Origin: Zygnema cylindricum
Taxonomy: Eukaryota > Streptophyta > Zygnematophyceae > Zygnematales > Zygnemataceae
Assembly (NCBI GenBank): GCA_037447655.1
Contig: JBBHKE010001283.1
Location: forward strand, 1-64,000
Reading direction: 5' to 3'
Length of the DNA stretch: 64,000 nucleotides
The notes below the pieces were generated by a model. The model searched no databases. It worked only from the letters and a program-made list of their open reading frames with translations, and was not told the origin of the DNA. Positions 31,606-43,276 of the stretch are shown in pieces. Each line of letters opens with the position of its first letter. Positions within the stretch are counted from its first letter, which is position 1. A program made the position numbers and the translations under genes.

Positions 31606-34600
31606 ATGACGGCAACTCACGCAAACCGGCAGTCAAAAATGCACGGTTTGGCTCCTATGGTGCCGGCAAAAATTGTGACGGATAGAACCACGTTTCCGAG
31701 AGATCTCGAGTCACGTCTTCAGCAAGCCTGGTTACAAGCTTTACAGCCATCCAATGCAACAAAAACTGAAACTAAAACTGAAACTAACGGAAAAAACGGG
31801 AGCTCAGGACCACAGAAACTACCAAAGGAAACGGTTTCAAGAGATACTGCTCCAGCGGCCAGTAGCCACAGTAATAATAACCGGTCTTCAGGTCAGTTTT
31901 TGTCGTCTTTTTTTGTTTTTATTGTCTTTTTTGTTCATCGAATCATTTACTGTGGGAAACGTGACTGGTTGTGTTAAAAAGGCTTTTTGCTTCAAACAGG
32001 GAGATGATGTCTCTAATTGTCAAATTTTTATTAGGAAACTGTTTGTACATTGACAATCTGATTGCTATATTCACACAATGGAGGACTATCTACCATCAAT
32101 AACTTCTGAAATGTGAGAATATATTTTACCTGTGAAACCCTTACCAATTTTAAAGCTGACCCTAAACCTAGCCCTAACACCCTAATTCTAACCTAACCCT
32201 AACCCTAGCCCTAACCCTAATCTTAACCCTAATCCTAAACTTAGTCCTAGCCCGAACACTCTATTCCTAACCCAAGCCCTAGCCCTAACCCTAACCCTAG
32301 TTCTAGCCCTAACCGTAACTCTAACCCTAGCTGGTTTTAAAATGGAGACCTATTGGAGCTTAAATGAAGACATGTTGGTTTGTCGTTTTCTAAAAATTGT
32401 AAAATGGATTTTTTTTTTTTTTTTTGCTGTTTTTATTTTATTTGTTTATTTATTTTAGGTTCCAAAACCCGAGCATATTCTTTATTGTGTTTCTTTTCCC
32501 TTCTGTTTTCATATTTTTTCTGTTTTCGTCTTTAGATAGGCAGAGGAGAGGCGGGGAGAAAGGGAGAAGGAGAGAGGGAGGGGGAAGTGGGAGAGGTGGA
32601 GAGGTGGAGAGGGGGAGAGGGGCGTGGGGTTTATATCAATGTTATTAACTCTTAACTGATTTCAAACCTTTTAAAGAGTTAGCGTTAAGAAATAAACCTT
32701 TTTGTCGTTGATACTACTCTAGGTTCTAGAAGTAAAATTCAGGGGCACCAATATAGTGTCATTGTCACTAATAACGATACCCTTTATCTCATTTCATTTT
32801 GAGCCCATTGACATTCACCTCAATTTACCACTCTAGTTTCAGGATGGCAATATAGCAATTTTTATGTGATCTATTTCCTACCCCAGTTTACAAACGTTTC
32901 CTCGTTCAATCTCTTTCTCATTTCCTCATAAATGCCTCTTCCGTTTTTTTTTTCAAGTTAGAAACAAGTTGAAAACCTCAGTTCTTCTTAGTTTATCTGA
33001 CATCGGAAAAACTCATTGCTATCGCCAACGGATCGTATTTGCTTCTTAAACATTGTTTATCCTTTTCATTCTCTGAGATGAAGTTATCAAATTTTGTGTT
33101 TTGAGGAAAGGTTGATTCAATTTCTCTTTTTACGTAAATGCTGTTATGTTATTGTGTCAGTACAGAAGAAGAAATGCATAACATAAGTCTTAATACATCA
33201 TGTGAAAACTGTTCACCCGTATTTGACGCAAAGTTAAGTGAATTCCATAACTCCGCTTGTAACTCCTCATGTTTTTTGGTTCACAGATACCCGATCCCAT
33301 GGGCTAAAGAGGGTTCGATCTGTAAACGCTGGAGACCGTGGAGGAAGTTCACAGGATCTCACAAATACTTTACAAAGTCTTTGGATGAGGACACAGGTAG
33401 ATTCTGCAGAAAGGAGCGCTTATTCTCATCTCCCTGATCTTTCAAACGCAACCGGCGGATCGACCAATCCCCTTGTAACGGAGGAAGAACAGAGACAAGT
33501 AAGAAGGGTAACGGCAGATAGAGCTGTCATGGGTGACAGTGCTAACTCGCCAATACCAGATAAACCTCATCAAGAAGTTGCATACGAAAACAGTTTTTTT
33601 CGAGAGACGGAAGTCGAGGAAACGAGTTCGTTTGTTGAAGAGGATTTTTTTAGAGGTTTAGAGGGTTTGCAGGATGCGTTTTCGGAGATGGAGCAACTTT
33701 TGAATGGAGGGAATGATCTTTCAGAAGTTGCTGTGGATAAGGAGCAATACGTTTCCACAGATGAATCTGATGGGATAGGTAAAATATCTCAGGGTCTCAC
33801 TACTGGCCATGAATTATTGGATTCAGAAGGAGAAGAAGACCTCTTTAACGAATACCTGAGGGAAAATGGGATTGAACAGCCTTACACAGCCCTTGAATTG
33901 CTCAATGCTAATAATAATAATGAGGAGGCACCCACAGAAAGATCTGGAGACTCATATTTGACTTTGGAAGAGTTACATGCCAAAGAATCTTTGGCAAAGA
34001 TCACCAAGGAATGTGACAGGAAGAAAGCAATAGGCAGTAAGGTCGCGATTGAAAAGTCTCAGAATGGAAGTACTGATGGTAGTCAAAGAAAGGAAGAGAT
34101 TTATCAGCAAGCTAGTGGTTCCGCCATCGAACTACTCATTGAAATCGCTAAAGCAATTGTTTCAGAAGACCAATCGAAAGTCAACGAGTTGTTGAAGAAA
34201 CTTAACGAAGTTGCCTCGGTTTACGGCGATGCTCAGCAGCGTCTTTCGGCATATTTTCTCGAAGGGTTTATTGCAAGAATGTCGGGACACAAATCGGATG
34301 GGAAATCCCAGGTATCTCTGGAAGGCTGTTCTTCTGGTTGTTCTCAGGAAGGATATTCTTTTGCGGATGAAAGCAGTACAGTGGGAGTTAAAGGAAACGA
34401 TAGCTCTTCTTCTTGTAAACAAGATGTGAAACACTTGTTGGAGGCTTTTGAGGTCAGTATATTGCCATCCAGTATCTATGTGTAGTTTGAAATTTTCTTG
34501 TTTCACCTATTGTGTTTTGTAACGTTTTCATGTTCTTTTACTGGGGAGTGTGGGAGATTTGAATCTTTTTTCATGGTTTTGGCGAAAGTTTCTCAGCTTT

Positions 34601-36355
34601 TCTTCGTATGCAAACTTCTTCTTTGTAGATATCGTTTGACAAATGTGTATTCTAAATCATAAAATACTGCAACACATAAGATACTTACGTGTACGGAGCC
34701 TTTGTCGTTGAGCAGCTTAGACTGCTTCTTATATTTGTTACAACCTCTGATGTTCATTTGAATTTTCCGTTCATCTCATATCCACCATCATAGTCCTCTC
34801 GTTCTGATCCCTTCTACGTCTTTTCTTATCCTGTAGAAATATAGTCAATTGACCATTTCTTTTGTTTTGCATGGTTATTTTGGCTGGTGAAATTCGGATA
34901 TTCGTGACATGCGAAATTTTTTGAAATGTGGAAGTTTTTTGAAACTGGGAAATTTTTGAAACGTGGGCATAGGGAAACGTTTTTTTGAAAAAGGGAAACG
35001 TTTTTTGGAAAAGGGAAGCGTTCTTTGAAAAACGAAAACGTTTGTGAAAAACCGAAACGTTTGTGAAAAACCGAAACGTTTGTGAAAAACCGAAACGTTT
35101 GTGAAAAACTGAAACGTTTGTAAAAAACAAGAACGCTTATAAAAAACGGAAACGCTTGTAAAACACAAACTCCCTTTTAAAAAACAAAAACGTCTGTGAA
35201 ATGTTTTTTGCAGGTGGTAATGAACGCGAGCCCATTCCTTACCTTCGGTCAAGTGGCTGCAAATAGTGCTATTTTGGAAGCATTTGCCGGCGAGAGTCGT
35301 GTTCACATTGTCGATTTTGGAACCGGTTTTGGGTTTCAATGGCCGGCACTCCTTCAAGCTCTCGCAGCTCGACCCGGAGGTCCCCCTTTTGTCCGTCTCA
35401 CAGCCATAGAAACTTATATGAAGGGAGGCAAAAAGTCGCCGTATTGCCTTGCACATGTCGGGGAAAAGTTGAAGGTATGTTTCATTTGGTCTTTTGTTGT
35501 AAGTACTAAAGGACTGGGGAGAGGGAGAGGTGAGAGGAGGGAGAGGGGAGAAGGTAGAAGGGAGAGAGGAGAATTGAGAGGCAGCGGAGGGGAGAGGACA
35601 GCAGACGGGAGAGGCTGTGAAGAGAGGGAGAGCAGGTTTTGTAATTTTAATTTTAGCATTCATTGCGGGGTGGTCAGAACATATATGATAGGTGAGAAAA
35701 GATTTGCATGCTAGAAAGAGGGGAAGAAAGAGAAAGAGAGAAAGAAAGAGAGAACTAAGTATATCACCGAGGCTAATTTTTTTGTGCATTTACATCAAAC
35801 TTCGATGGACTTGTTTTTCCGCAGAGAACTGCCAAACTTTGGGGTGTCCCTTTTGAATACCATCCTCTAATGAGTCCTTTAGAAGACGTGAGTGCCAATA
35901 ATCTCAACATCAAGGAGGGAGAGGCCATAGCTGTTAATTGTTCTTTACGTCTTCACCAACTTTTAGATGATTGTGCCTGTCCCACTAGTCCCGGAAGTAA
36001 AGTTTTTACTGCATTTCGGTCTCTAAATCCGAAAGTTTGTACTATTGTCGAGCAACATACGAGTTACAACTCTCCTTTTTTCCTCGGTCGATTTTATGAA
36101 GCTCTATACTATTATACTTCGCTTTTCGAGTCCATCGATCAAGCTATTCCTCGACATATGGCGGCTCGAAGATTATTCGAGCAACAAGTTTTTGGACGGG
36201 CTATTGTTAATGTTGTCGCTTGTGAGGGAAAAGACGGTTTGTTGAGAGAAGAACCGAGTGACCAATGGCGGGAAACTATGAGAGCGGTCGGATTTCAACC
36301 TCGGAGAGTAAGCGAAGGAGTAATTACAACTGTTAATGCTCTATTACAAACGTGA
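31606..36355 (+). CDS. GRAS-family transcriptional regulator (4 exons, 747 residues), C-terminus apparently incomplete
   Basis: Exons are 31606-31891, 33287-34452, 35214-35474 and 35825-36355, with GT...AG introns and consistent phases. Residues 1-370 are a low-complexity, acidic, probably disordered region. The GRAS domain follows: first leucine-rich region ~375-440 ([27 protein letters not shown]), VHIID-type core VHIVDFG at ~514 with [20 protein letters not shown], second leucine region ([25 protein letters not shown]), PFYRE/SAW start with VACEG and [10 protein letters not shown]. The reading stops at QT-TGA, about 35-40 residues before the usual SAW ending, so it is either truncated or has a further exon after a GTGAGT donor at 36352. 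GRAS proteins are nuclear regulators. The subfamily is unclear, with both SHR-like and LISCL-like features. Confidence 0.8.
32157..32335. repeat. Interstitial telomere-like repeat in GRAS intron 1
   Basis: About 28 tandem, partly degenerate hexamer-type units (AACCCT, AGCCCT, AATCCT) occupy intron 1 between exons at 31891 and 33287. The unit is close to the plant telomere CCCTAAA but mostly one base shorter (CCCTAA). Confidence 0.8.
34915..35175. repeat. ~18-bp tandem repeat in GRAS intron 2
   Basis: Imperfect copies of GAAACGTTTGTGAAAAACC run up to the acceptor region of exon 3. The 304-codon minus-strand frame covering this stretch and exon 3 is a repeat artefact. Confidence 0.8.
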
Positions 36356-36994
36356 GTGGGTCGTTTCTCTTGGTCTTTTCTCTTGGTCTTTCTCTTTGTC
36401 TTCTCCCATTTCTTGTTGGTATTATGACCACTGATGTCTTTGGAGATTTCTTATAGCTCTCGAAATTGCTTCCGATAACTCTTCATTGCAATTTCGTCCT
36501 TTCACCTCTCCTCTTACCTCTTGGATACAGTAAAACTTTTGGGTGAAGGTTCTTGTGAGTGAAGAAAATAACAGGGGAATTATAGTCCCATTTTACCTTC
36601 GTTGTGTTGGTAATTGTACAGTTTTTGTAAATTATCGTATGTATGACCACTATGTCATTTTCTGTCCTTCAGTTAGAAGGTGGAAAACAGGTATATTTCC
36701 GCCGCATGATCTCTCCTTGACGTGGTTATCCACACAAATAGTGGTGACCAATGTGGTACAAATTTTAAGAGTGTCTCTGTAAAACCGATATACTAACAAG
36801 TTATAGATCTCATTGGGTATCTGCACTCTCAATGAGTTAGTCTCCTTAATAAGACTTTGTGAGTGTTGAAATTGCTGTTAATTCTTGAGATGCATTCAGT
36901 ACCTGTAAAAATTGGATGTTTGAACTTGAAGTGCTTCTAGAGAGCGTACAAAAGGTCTACTAAAAAAAACTCAAAGTTTCAATCATTCTATCGT
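36356..36994. other. 3' flank of the GRAS gene, no gene
   Basis: Mostly non-coding. A frame near 36532-36640 reads VKVLVSEENNRGII, faintly like a GRAS C-terminal stretch, but no acceptor links it in phase to the exon ending near 36352. I leave it unassigned. Confidence 0.4.
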
Positions 36995-38535
36995 TTCCGA
37001 CAAAATTGGATATCAATATCGATGATATCGAATTTCAAATCATCGCGATATATCGCCGATATATCGTATCGCCAATATATCGAAGCTTCTCAAAAAAAAA
37101 AATCTTGTTCTCGGAAGAAGAGAAGGACAGTTGTCAAAGTGGTGGAGGATGTTTTTTTTTTTTCACGGAAACTGCGAATCGGAAACTGAAAATGGATTAA
37201 TTGAGAACCTAATTAATTGAGAATTGATTAGCTGCAACTGCTAGAACTACGTGCCGCTGCAGCCAGAACTACACCGCCAATCGCTATTAGCGTAGTGTAC
37301 GCTAATCCCGTCCCGCTTTTTTTTTTTTTTTATTCTCCATTAGCGTAGTTCATTCTATTTTTTTCTTTACTCTATTTAGGGTTAATTTTTTAGTACCGTA
37401 CAAAACGGAAGTACGTCATCATTTAATTAGTGTGGTATACGGACAGCGTCAGACCGTACAAATTTGTACCTTTTTAAGTGCAAAAGTATAATTAATGAGA
37501 TTTAGTAACCGTGGACGCATGAGAATGTGTGCTCTAAAAATGGGATATAATCGGGCTGTCAAATATCACGTTCGCACATATTCGTCCAGCAACCACATTT
37601 CGAATGTGTGAACGTACGATTTGTGTACGATTTGTCAGATTTTGTACAAATACCTATATTAGTGTAAGCATGTTTGCGACCGACATTTATTTTTTCAAAG
37701 ACCCAAATTATAATTATTAAAAAATTAGAATGTATGTTTTTTTCGAAATTTTCAAATTCTTAATTAGCGTACACCACTGTAATTTTTCATACACGCTAAA
37801 GAAACTTCTACGCTAATAGCGATTGGCGGTGTAGTGCTACTGCAGATGCTAGTACTAGCTACTGCTGCTGCCAGTAGTACTAGCTACTGCTACTCCAATT
37901 AATAAAAATAAGAATAAGATTTTACAATTTCTACACTTCAAAAAATAATAAATAATAATAAGAATAAATGTTCACATTTTATAAACTTTAAAAAATAATA
38001 AATAAAAATAATAATTAAAACTCACATTTTGTACACTTCATAAAATGATTAATAAAAATAATAAGAAGAATTCTCATTTTGTACACTTCAAAAATTAATA
38101 AATAAAACTAATAATAAAAATTCATGCCTGAAACGAACAGTCTGCAATTTCTTTTTCATATCATACTTTGACTAAATTAGTGTGGGTTTCAAGTTTTCAT
38201 ATGTGAAGTTCTGTACCGTAGTACGTACTAAATAAGTAACTATATGAATTAGTATTACAGTATTAGTACTTTTTCGTCGGTTACATTTTGCGGCGTTACC
38301 TTTTTAAGTCACGGAACGAAAATCGCGTCGTACGTCGCGTTTCAGAAAAATTGTCGTTATCGCTAAAACAACATATTAAATAAATTTTTTATTTAATAAA
38401 ATACAATATATCGCGATATATATATCGCGATGGTTTATGTTGGTTGCGGTACGATATATCGAGAATTTTCCTCGGTCGATATTCAATATATTGAATATCG
38501 AAATCATCGCGATATGAAACTACCGATACCCAACA
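36995..38535. mobile_element. Truncated hAT-like element rich in CGATATATCG motifs
   Basis: The right end reads CCGATACCCAACAC, the same terminus as the hAT-like element at 15599-16461, and both halves contain clustered ATATATCGCGATATAT palindromes. The matching left terminus is not visible, so the element looks truncated. A TA-type MITE is inserted at 37272-37831. Confidence 0.6.
37272..37831. mobile_element. TA-target MITE, 560 bp, 24-bp perfect terminal repeats
   Basis: The first 20 bases are CACCGCCAATCGCTATTAGC, and the last 24 bases are the exact inverse of the first 24. TA flanks both ends (37270-37271 and 37832-37833). The perfect ends make it the best preserved member of this family here. 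Confidence 0.85.
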
Positions 38536-38708
38536 CAACTTTTCAGAGCGTTCCAATGTTCGAAAATGAAATCGGAAACTTTGAAATGTGACAATTGTAG
38601 ATGTCGGTACACCTTTGTGACGATTGAAGACGACTACGTAACTTACGACAACCATTGACGTCTACAAGAACAACGACGATTGTAGACGTTTAGTTTTTTA
38701 TGATACTA

Positions 38709-39323
38709 CACCGCGAATCCTAATTAGAGTAATGAAAAAATTAGAGTAAAAAAACAAAAAAAAACAATTTGAGTAATGAACTCTAATTTATGTGATATAA
38801 CTTTTTCACAGAGGAAGTTTACTCTAATTTATTTAAGTACTCTATATTGGGTTATATCGGCAATAATTATCCGCGCTGAAATAATAAACACTAAATTACA
38901 TAGATGTACAAAATCTGTCAGCTCGTATAGTTTTGACGTCATTATGATTTTAGTACTATTTGTTGCGCTGAATGTCAGTTAATGTTCACACTGACGACGA
39001 TGCTGTCGACGGACGAGAGTTATGCGAACGACTTTTTTTTCGATGTGATTGATTTTTTGTTTAGTGCGATTTCAGGTGCGAGCGCGATTTATTAAATCAT
39101 TATTTGTACCTTTTTACTTAAAAAAATACAGCTTTGCACGGTCGAACGTCGTCCGTACTCCACACTATTTAAAACAAAGCTATATCACAATTTTGTACGC
39201 TAATTAAACTTACCTAAACTAGAATAATGAAAAAAATAGAATCGTTTACTCTATTTGATGTCATAGAGTCGAAATTTCGAGCGACCGAACCAGAGTAATT
39301 TACTCTAATTACGATTTGCGGTG
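38709..39323. mobile_element. TA-target MITE, 615 bp, with empty site in the paralogous copy
   Basis: Ends are CACCGCGAATCCTAATTAGA and, inverted, CACCGCAAATCGTAATTAGA. TA flanks at 38707-38708 and 39324-39325. The duplicate at 674-675 has a single TA at the corresponding position, directly before GTAAATCAACGCC, so the insertion post-dates the duplication. Confidence 0.88.
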
Positions 39324-39365
39324 TAGTAAATCAACGCCCGTTATACGGGCATGGACCGTGTCCTG

Positions 39366-39605
39366 TTTTATCATGCCCTTTTATCATGCCCCTTTATCAT
39401 GCCCCTTTATCATGCCCTTTTATCATGCCCCTTTATCATGCCCCTTTATCATGCCCCTTTATCATGCCCCTTTAACATGCCCCTTTATCATGCCCCCTTA
39501 TCATGCCCCTTTATCATGCCCCCTTATCATGCCCCTTTATCATGCCCCTTTATCATGCCCCTTTATCATGCCCCTTTATCATGCCCTTTTATCATGCCTG
39601 TTAAA
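39366..39605. repeat. 13-bp minisatellite CCCCTTTATCATG
   Basis: About 18 tandem copies of CCCCTTTATCATG (some CCCTTTTATCATG). The paralogous stretch at about 721-745 holds only one or two units, so the array expanded after the duplication. The Pro/Phe/Ile/Met-rich frames are artefacts. Confidence 0.88.
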
Positions 39606-41259
39606 CGAGAATGGACCGTGTCATGTTTATCAAAACGTCTTAGTACTGTTGTAATATTCAAGTCGTCCATACGGATTTTTTTAGACACGACCCAAATCAA
39701 AATAACGATTGACGAAAATAACGACACGAAATCGTAATTGTTGAAAAGGACGGCTAACTTCTGAACTGCTAGCATCCTATAATTAGACGATTACGAACTA
39801 ATGATCTACGGCTTGAAACTCTTTAGTGCACGTGGCGGCTTTATCTTAATTCAATGACACGGTCGAGTAGCAAAGATCTGATGGTCAAGAACGATTATTG
39901 AGTGAGTACTTTCAAAGTTACCTGTTCTTTGACTTTAGCATAGAGACAAAGCTACCCATTTGTGCAGGTCGAGGGACAACCCTAACCGTTTGCTGACGTG
40001 GGGCGAGGGACAAATCTACTCGTTTGGTGACGTTGGCCAGAGGACACGCAGTTTACGGGTGCAGACGAACAGAAAGTTGGCCCATTTATAGGTTTTCAAA
40101 CGGACGACCAAAGGTCTATAATTTGTATAAAGATTGTAGATGTTTAGGGTTTTGTGACATTGTGAGGTCATGCCCACTTTGTGACAACGTCAACGTCACT
40201 AATCGAAGAACTTTCCGCCATGGCTTCTCGGTTTTGTTATTTCGACTTTTCTCACTCCACTTGCCATCAAAATACACCTAAAGGTAGTCAAAATAATTAT
40301 TTGTCCAAGATCTTTCATTTCTTACCCGTCTGTTTTGTCGCATTCTAAAACCTCTGAGTAAAAAGCGATAGTGAGAGAGGGAGAGGGGAGAAGAGAGGAC
40401 TGCGTAAACTTCTGCAAAGGACCCATAAATGAAAGTGGAGGTCCAAGACCCGTGTAATTTTTTTTCCGTACATCAGTGTGACGGACAGAGAGAAAAATAA
40501 CGAGTATTCTCCCTTGTCCTAAAAAATTTCCGTTTTTGCGGCGCATGCGTGGAATGTTTGCCATTTGTTGTTTGGGTGGTACTTCAACTAAAATCACCTC
40601 GCGTGGTGATTATCGATAAAGTATTTTGACGAGTTGTATTCGCTTGCCCGGAGGTCGAAATGAGGAAAACGCCAAAATGAGTGTAAAAGATGACAAACAT
40701 GGAGTACATTCAAAGTATAACGCTAAGGCCACTTCTCCATCAACCGCCGACAGTAATGTTACGGATAGGTTTAATGTCACTAGAATTTCGTTCACTTCTC
40801 TATCAGGTCGTGTCAGCAATGGAATCTGTCGCATAAGTGTCTTTTTTCGATTGGATGCACGTAGATTGCTGTCTTGACGGCGAGCGTCGTCAAAGATTCT
40901 AAAAGCAAAAAGTATAAACTCTAAAGTCGTATACGTACAACCAGCCGCAAAATAAAATTTCGCGAATGTACATTTTTTACGTTCGTGTTTTGATGTTGTA
41001 CCAGCGGTGTACAATTTATAGGTTCCTGTTTTGTCGTAACCAAAATCGAAAATTTGAAAAAAGCAGGCGCAACAAATTCCGGTTGACGATGGATGGTGGT
41101 GGAGGCGTCACGACACATTCTTCAACAAACTTTTTTGTGTTGGTTTTTGTCACATCTGATTCCGACCTGTCTGAAGGCGCGTGGCATATGTTGGAAAGCG
41201 CGTGGCTCGTACGTGACATTTCCACGCGTAAACGTTTTGCACGTCCGGTAAATGGCTAG

Positions 41260-41475
41260 TGTCCTAGCCATTCACTGGACGAAGGGACCTTTTGCTTCAA
41301 AAACTCATAATCGGACGGTCGATGTAATCGCGCAAAAGTTTGGAGAATCTTGACGAATATCCAGTAATCATGTTTAAAAAAAAAAAAAAACTGTACGGTC
41401 TTCTACGGCAATGAGCTGGATTTGTACGAAAATGCACTTTTTCCGGTAAACAACCCCACTTTTTGCCTGATAGAG
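41260..41475. mobile_element. Remnant of an AGGGT-type element end
   Basis: The terminal stretch CAACCCCACTTTTTGCCTGA followed by CTCACCCTTAAA is the inverted terminus shared by the foldback-family elements, here without an identifiable partner end. It separates duplication blocks A and B in copy 2. Confidence 0.4.
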
Positions 41476-41671
41476 GCTCACCCTTAAAATATTTTTTCTC
41501 CATACACGTTTGTCCGATTATCAATTTGAGAATGCCAATCGGAAGCTAATAATCTTACCTTTCAACCACAACCGTCTGATCCACACGCGACATGTGTGTA
41601 TGAATAAAATATGTTTTAAGAAACTAGACAAAAAATAAAGTTAATAGCGATTCACACTGTACTACACTGTA

Positions 41672-41870
41672 CACCGTGAATTGTTATTAGACTATAGAAA
41701 TTATTAGAGTCAAGTATTAATTAGTGTCGTTCATTCTAATTTAGTTCCAGAAGACGTGGCAGATTATGGTCCACTTACTTAAATAGTGTAATTTATTATA
41801 TTTAAGGTATCAATGTCAAAATTTTGGGGTGTTGATATAGCGTACATAAGGCTAATAACGATTGAAGGTG
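41672..41870. mobile_element. TA-target MITE, 199 bp, with empty site in the paralogous copy
   Basis: Ends are CACCGTGAATTGTTATTAG and CTAATAACGATTGAAGGTG, flanked by TA at 41670-41671 and 41871-41872. The duplicate reads straight through as TGTACTTTCCGG at about 7048-7059. Confidence 0.85.
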
Positions 41871-42078
41871 TACTTTCCGGTCCTGCCGAAAGTACATTGT
41901 ACGTTCCAAACTTAGTTTCAAAATCTCATACGTGTTTTGGCAAAAAACAACAAAATAAAAAGTACACAAAATGATCACCGTCGAGTCGGCAACTCAAACA
42001 AGCCCCCCTTCGGTCAAAGACGTCGCGTGTCCGGAAGCGCCGAGTGTTATCGACACGTTGACCTTACTGGTTATTAAC

Positions 42079-42086
42079 TATAAATA
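42079..42086 (+). promoter_or_regulatory. Orphan TATA box TATAAATA
   Basis: Consensus TATA box in the duplicated promoter, aligned with TGTAAATA at 7283-7290. No gene for it to drive is recognisable downstream, so it may be non-functional or drive a non-coding transcript. Confidence 0.55.
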
Positions 42087-42206
42087 GGTGAAAGGGCGAC
42101 GCAAAGCTTCCATTGCTTCTTCGACGACTCTGACGACGCCTCACATTCTTTCGCAACTTTGCGCAACAATGCGAAGAGAAAGAAACAGTAGGCGTCTACC
42201 TACTTG

Positions 42207-42715
42207 TGACATCGTAGATGTTTAGGGTTTGTGACATTTTGACGTCACGCTCAAATTATGACAGTGTCGACGTCACAAATCCTAAAATTTCTGCCATGGT
42301 TTTCCAAATTTGTTTTTCAGTATTTTCCCACTCTACTTACTATCAAAAGACTCCCAAACATAGTAAAACAAATCGTTTTCAGAGATCTTTCATTTGATAC
42401 CATTATTGGTTTCTTTCATTGGAAGAATTGTGAGATGGACGCGGTAGTAGGAGCAGGAGAGAGAGGCGCTTTTATGGAATTCGATTTTAGGAAATGGCGG
42501 TTGTTGGTTAAGACCCCCTCCACGACCATTGTACAAAAAAAAACGCACAGAAAAAAGTCACGCACAGGCTGGAAATGTTCTTTTTTTACTATTACGGGCA
42601 CAAAAATTGTGAAAAAGCTTCTAACACTTGCGAGAGCATTTGACTATTCGCCCACCTCGTGGAACTTTATTTTAATTCACCTGGCGTGGTGATTTTGTAT
42701 AAATTTTGAAAATGA
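42207..42715 (+). repeat. Third partial copy of the block A segment
   Basis: The order GTAGATGTTTAGGGTTT, then GACGTCACGCTCAAA, a GCCATGG-containing stretch, and CACCTGGCGTGGTGATTTTG follows that seen at about 1275-1760 and 40130-40620, but with more divergence. It is joined directly downstream of block B copy 2. Confidence 0.6.
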
Positions 42716-43276
42716 GTTAGAAGGATGCGAAAGTAGGTCGAAACGTGTTATACGACAAATTGCATCGCTCTAGACGAAAAATTGCAGTACATATAAAATT
42801 TTAAAGTAACGCAACTTGTACGATGGTAATTTCAATTTTTATGTACGACAACGGATTTTCTCGTTTGTTTTGAAGTTATGGAGGAAAATGACAAAAAATA
42901 ATTGTTACTTAAGCACATGCGAAAGTACCATTAGGGTGTGTTCCCATGTATTCGTAACTAAGTCTTCATACTTTGTTACTTAGTGAAGATTCTCCTCACT
43001 AATTTTCAAAGTGTTCCTATGCTAGAGTACGGCACCAAGTACTTGTGGATCCAAATTTTAGTTGATTCTATGTATTTACTCGAAATTATTCCTTAGCTTT
43101 GTGATGATTGAATACGTTGTCAATGCCCGTGACGGTTGTCAACTTGTACAATGTGTCTTACTGCACCATGTTTTTTGAAAATATTTGAAGCGTCGTAAGA
43201 CACATCATAATTTTTGTAACGTTTTGCCATGTCGCATGTCATTGCGCGATATCGTAAACATACATCCTTTGCACCC
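42716..43276. other. Intergenic, no gene seen
   Basis: AT-rich DNA without a supported frame, ending at the LTR that starts at 43277. Confidence 0.5.

Larger units (their letters stand above)
38536..40721 (+). repeat. Segmental duplication, block A, copy 2
   Basis: It matches 131-1863 in the same order and orientation but lacks the MITE at 154. It has gained the MITE at 38709-39323 and an expanded 13-bp repeat at 39366-39605. The shared GACGTGGGGCGAGGGACAAA-type stretch is at about 40000 and the GCTTGCCCGGAGGTCGAAAT stretch at about 40641. Short ATG frames in both copies are not conserved to their ends. Confidence 0.75.
41494..42189 (+). repeat. Segmental duplication, block B, copy 2: promoter without its gene
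   Basis: It matches 6874-7392, the immediate 5' flank of the LRR/peptidase gene, including the TATA region and downstream leader (for example CTTCGACGACTCTGACGACG at about 42119). Homology ends near 42189, before the position equivalent to the start codon, and unrelated duplicated DNA follows. No signal-peptide or LRR exon follows. Confidence 0.75.

Noticed and set aside
34875-35789. A 304-codon minus-strand frame
   Set aside because: It covers GRAS exon 3 in antisense plus an 18-bp tandem repeat and purine-rich intron, and composition explains its length.
31606-36355. Assignment of the GRAS gene to a named subfamily (SHR, LISCL or DELLA)
   Set aside because: Motif resemblance is mixed and no DELLA/TVHYNP motif is visible. 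A phylogeny would be needed.
36532-36640. A possible fifth GRAS exon reading VKVLVSEENNRGII
   Set aside because: Neither nearby AG acceptor joins it in the correct phase to the GTGAGT donor at 36352, and it lacks the expected Trp and Ser-Ala-Trp residues.
39316-39737. Two 112-128 codon frames rich in Pro/His/Ile/Met
   Set aside because: They derive from the 13-bp CCCCTTTATCATG repeat, and the paralogous segment lacks the array.
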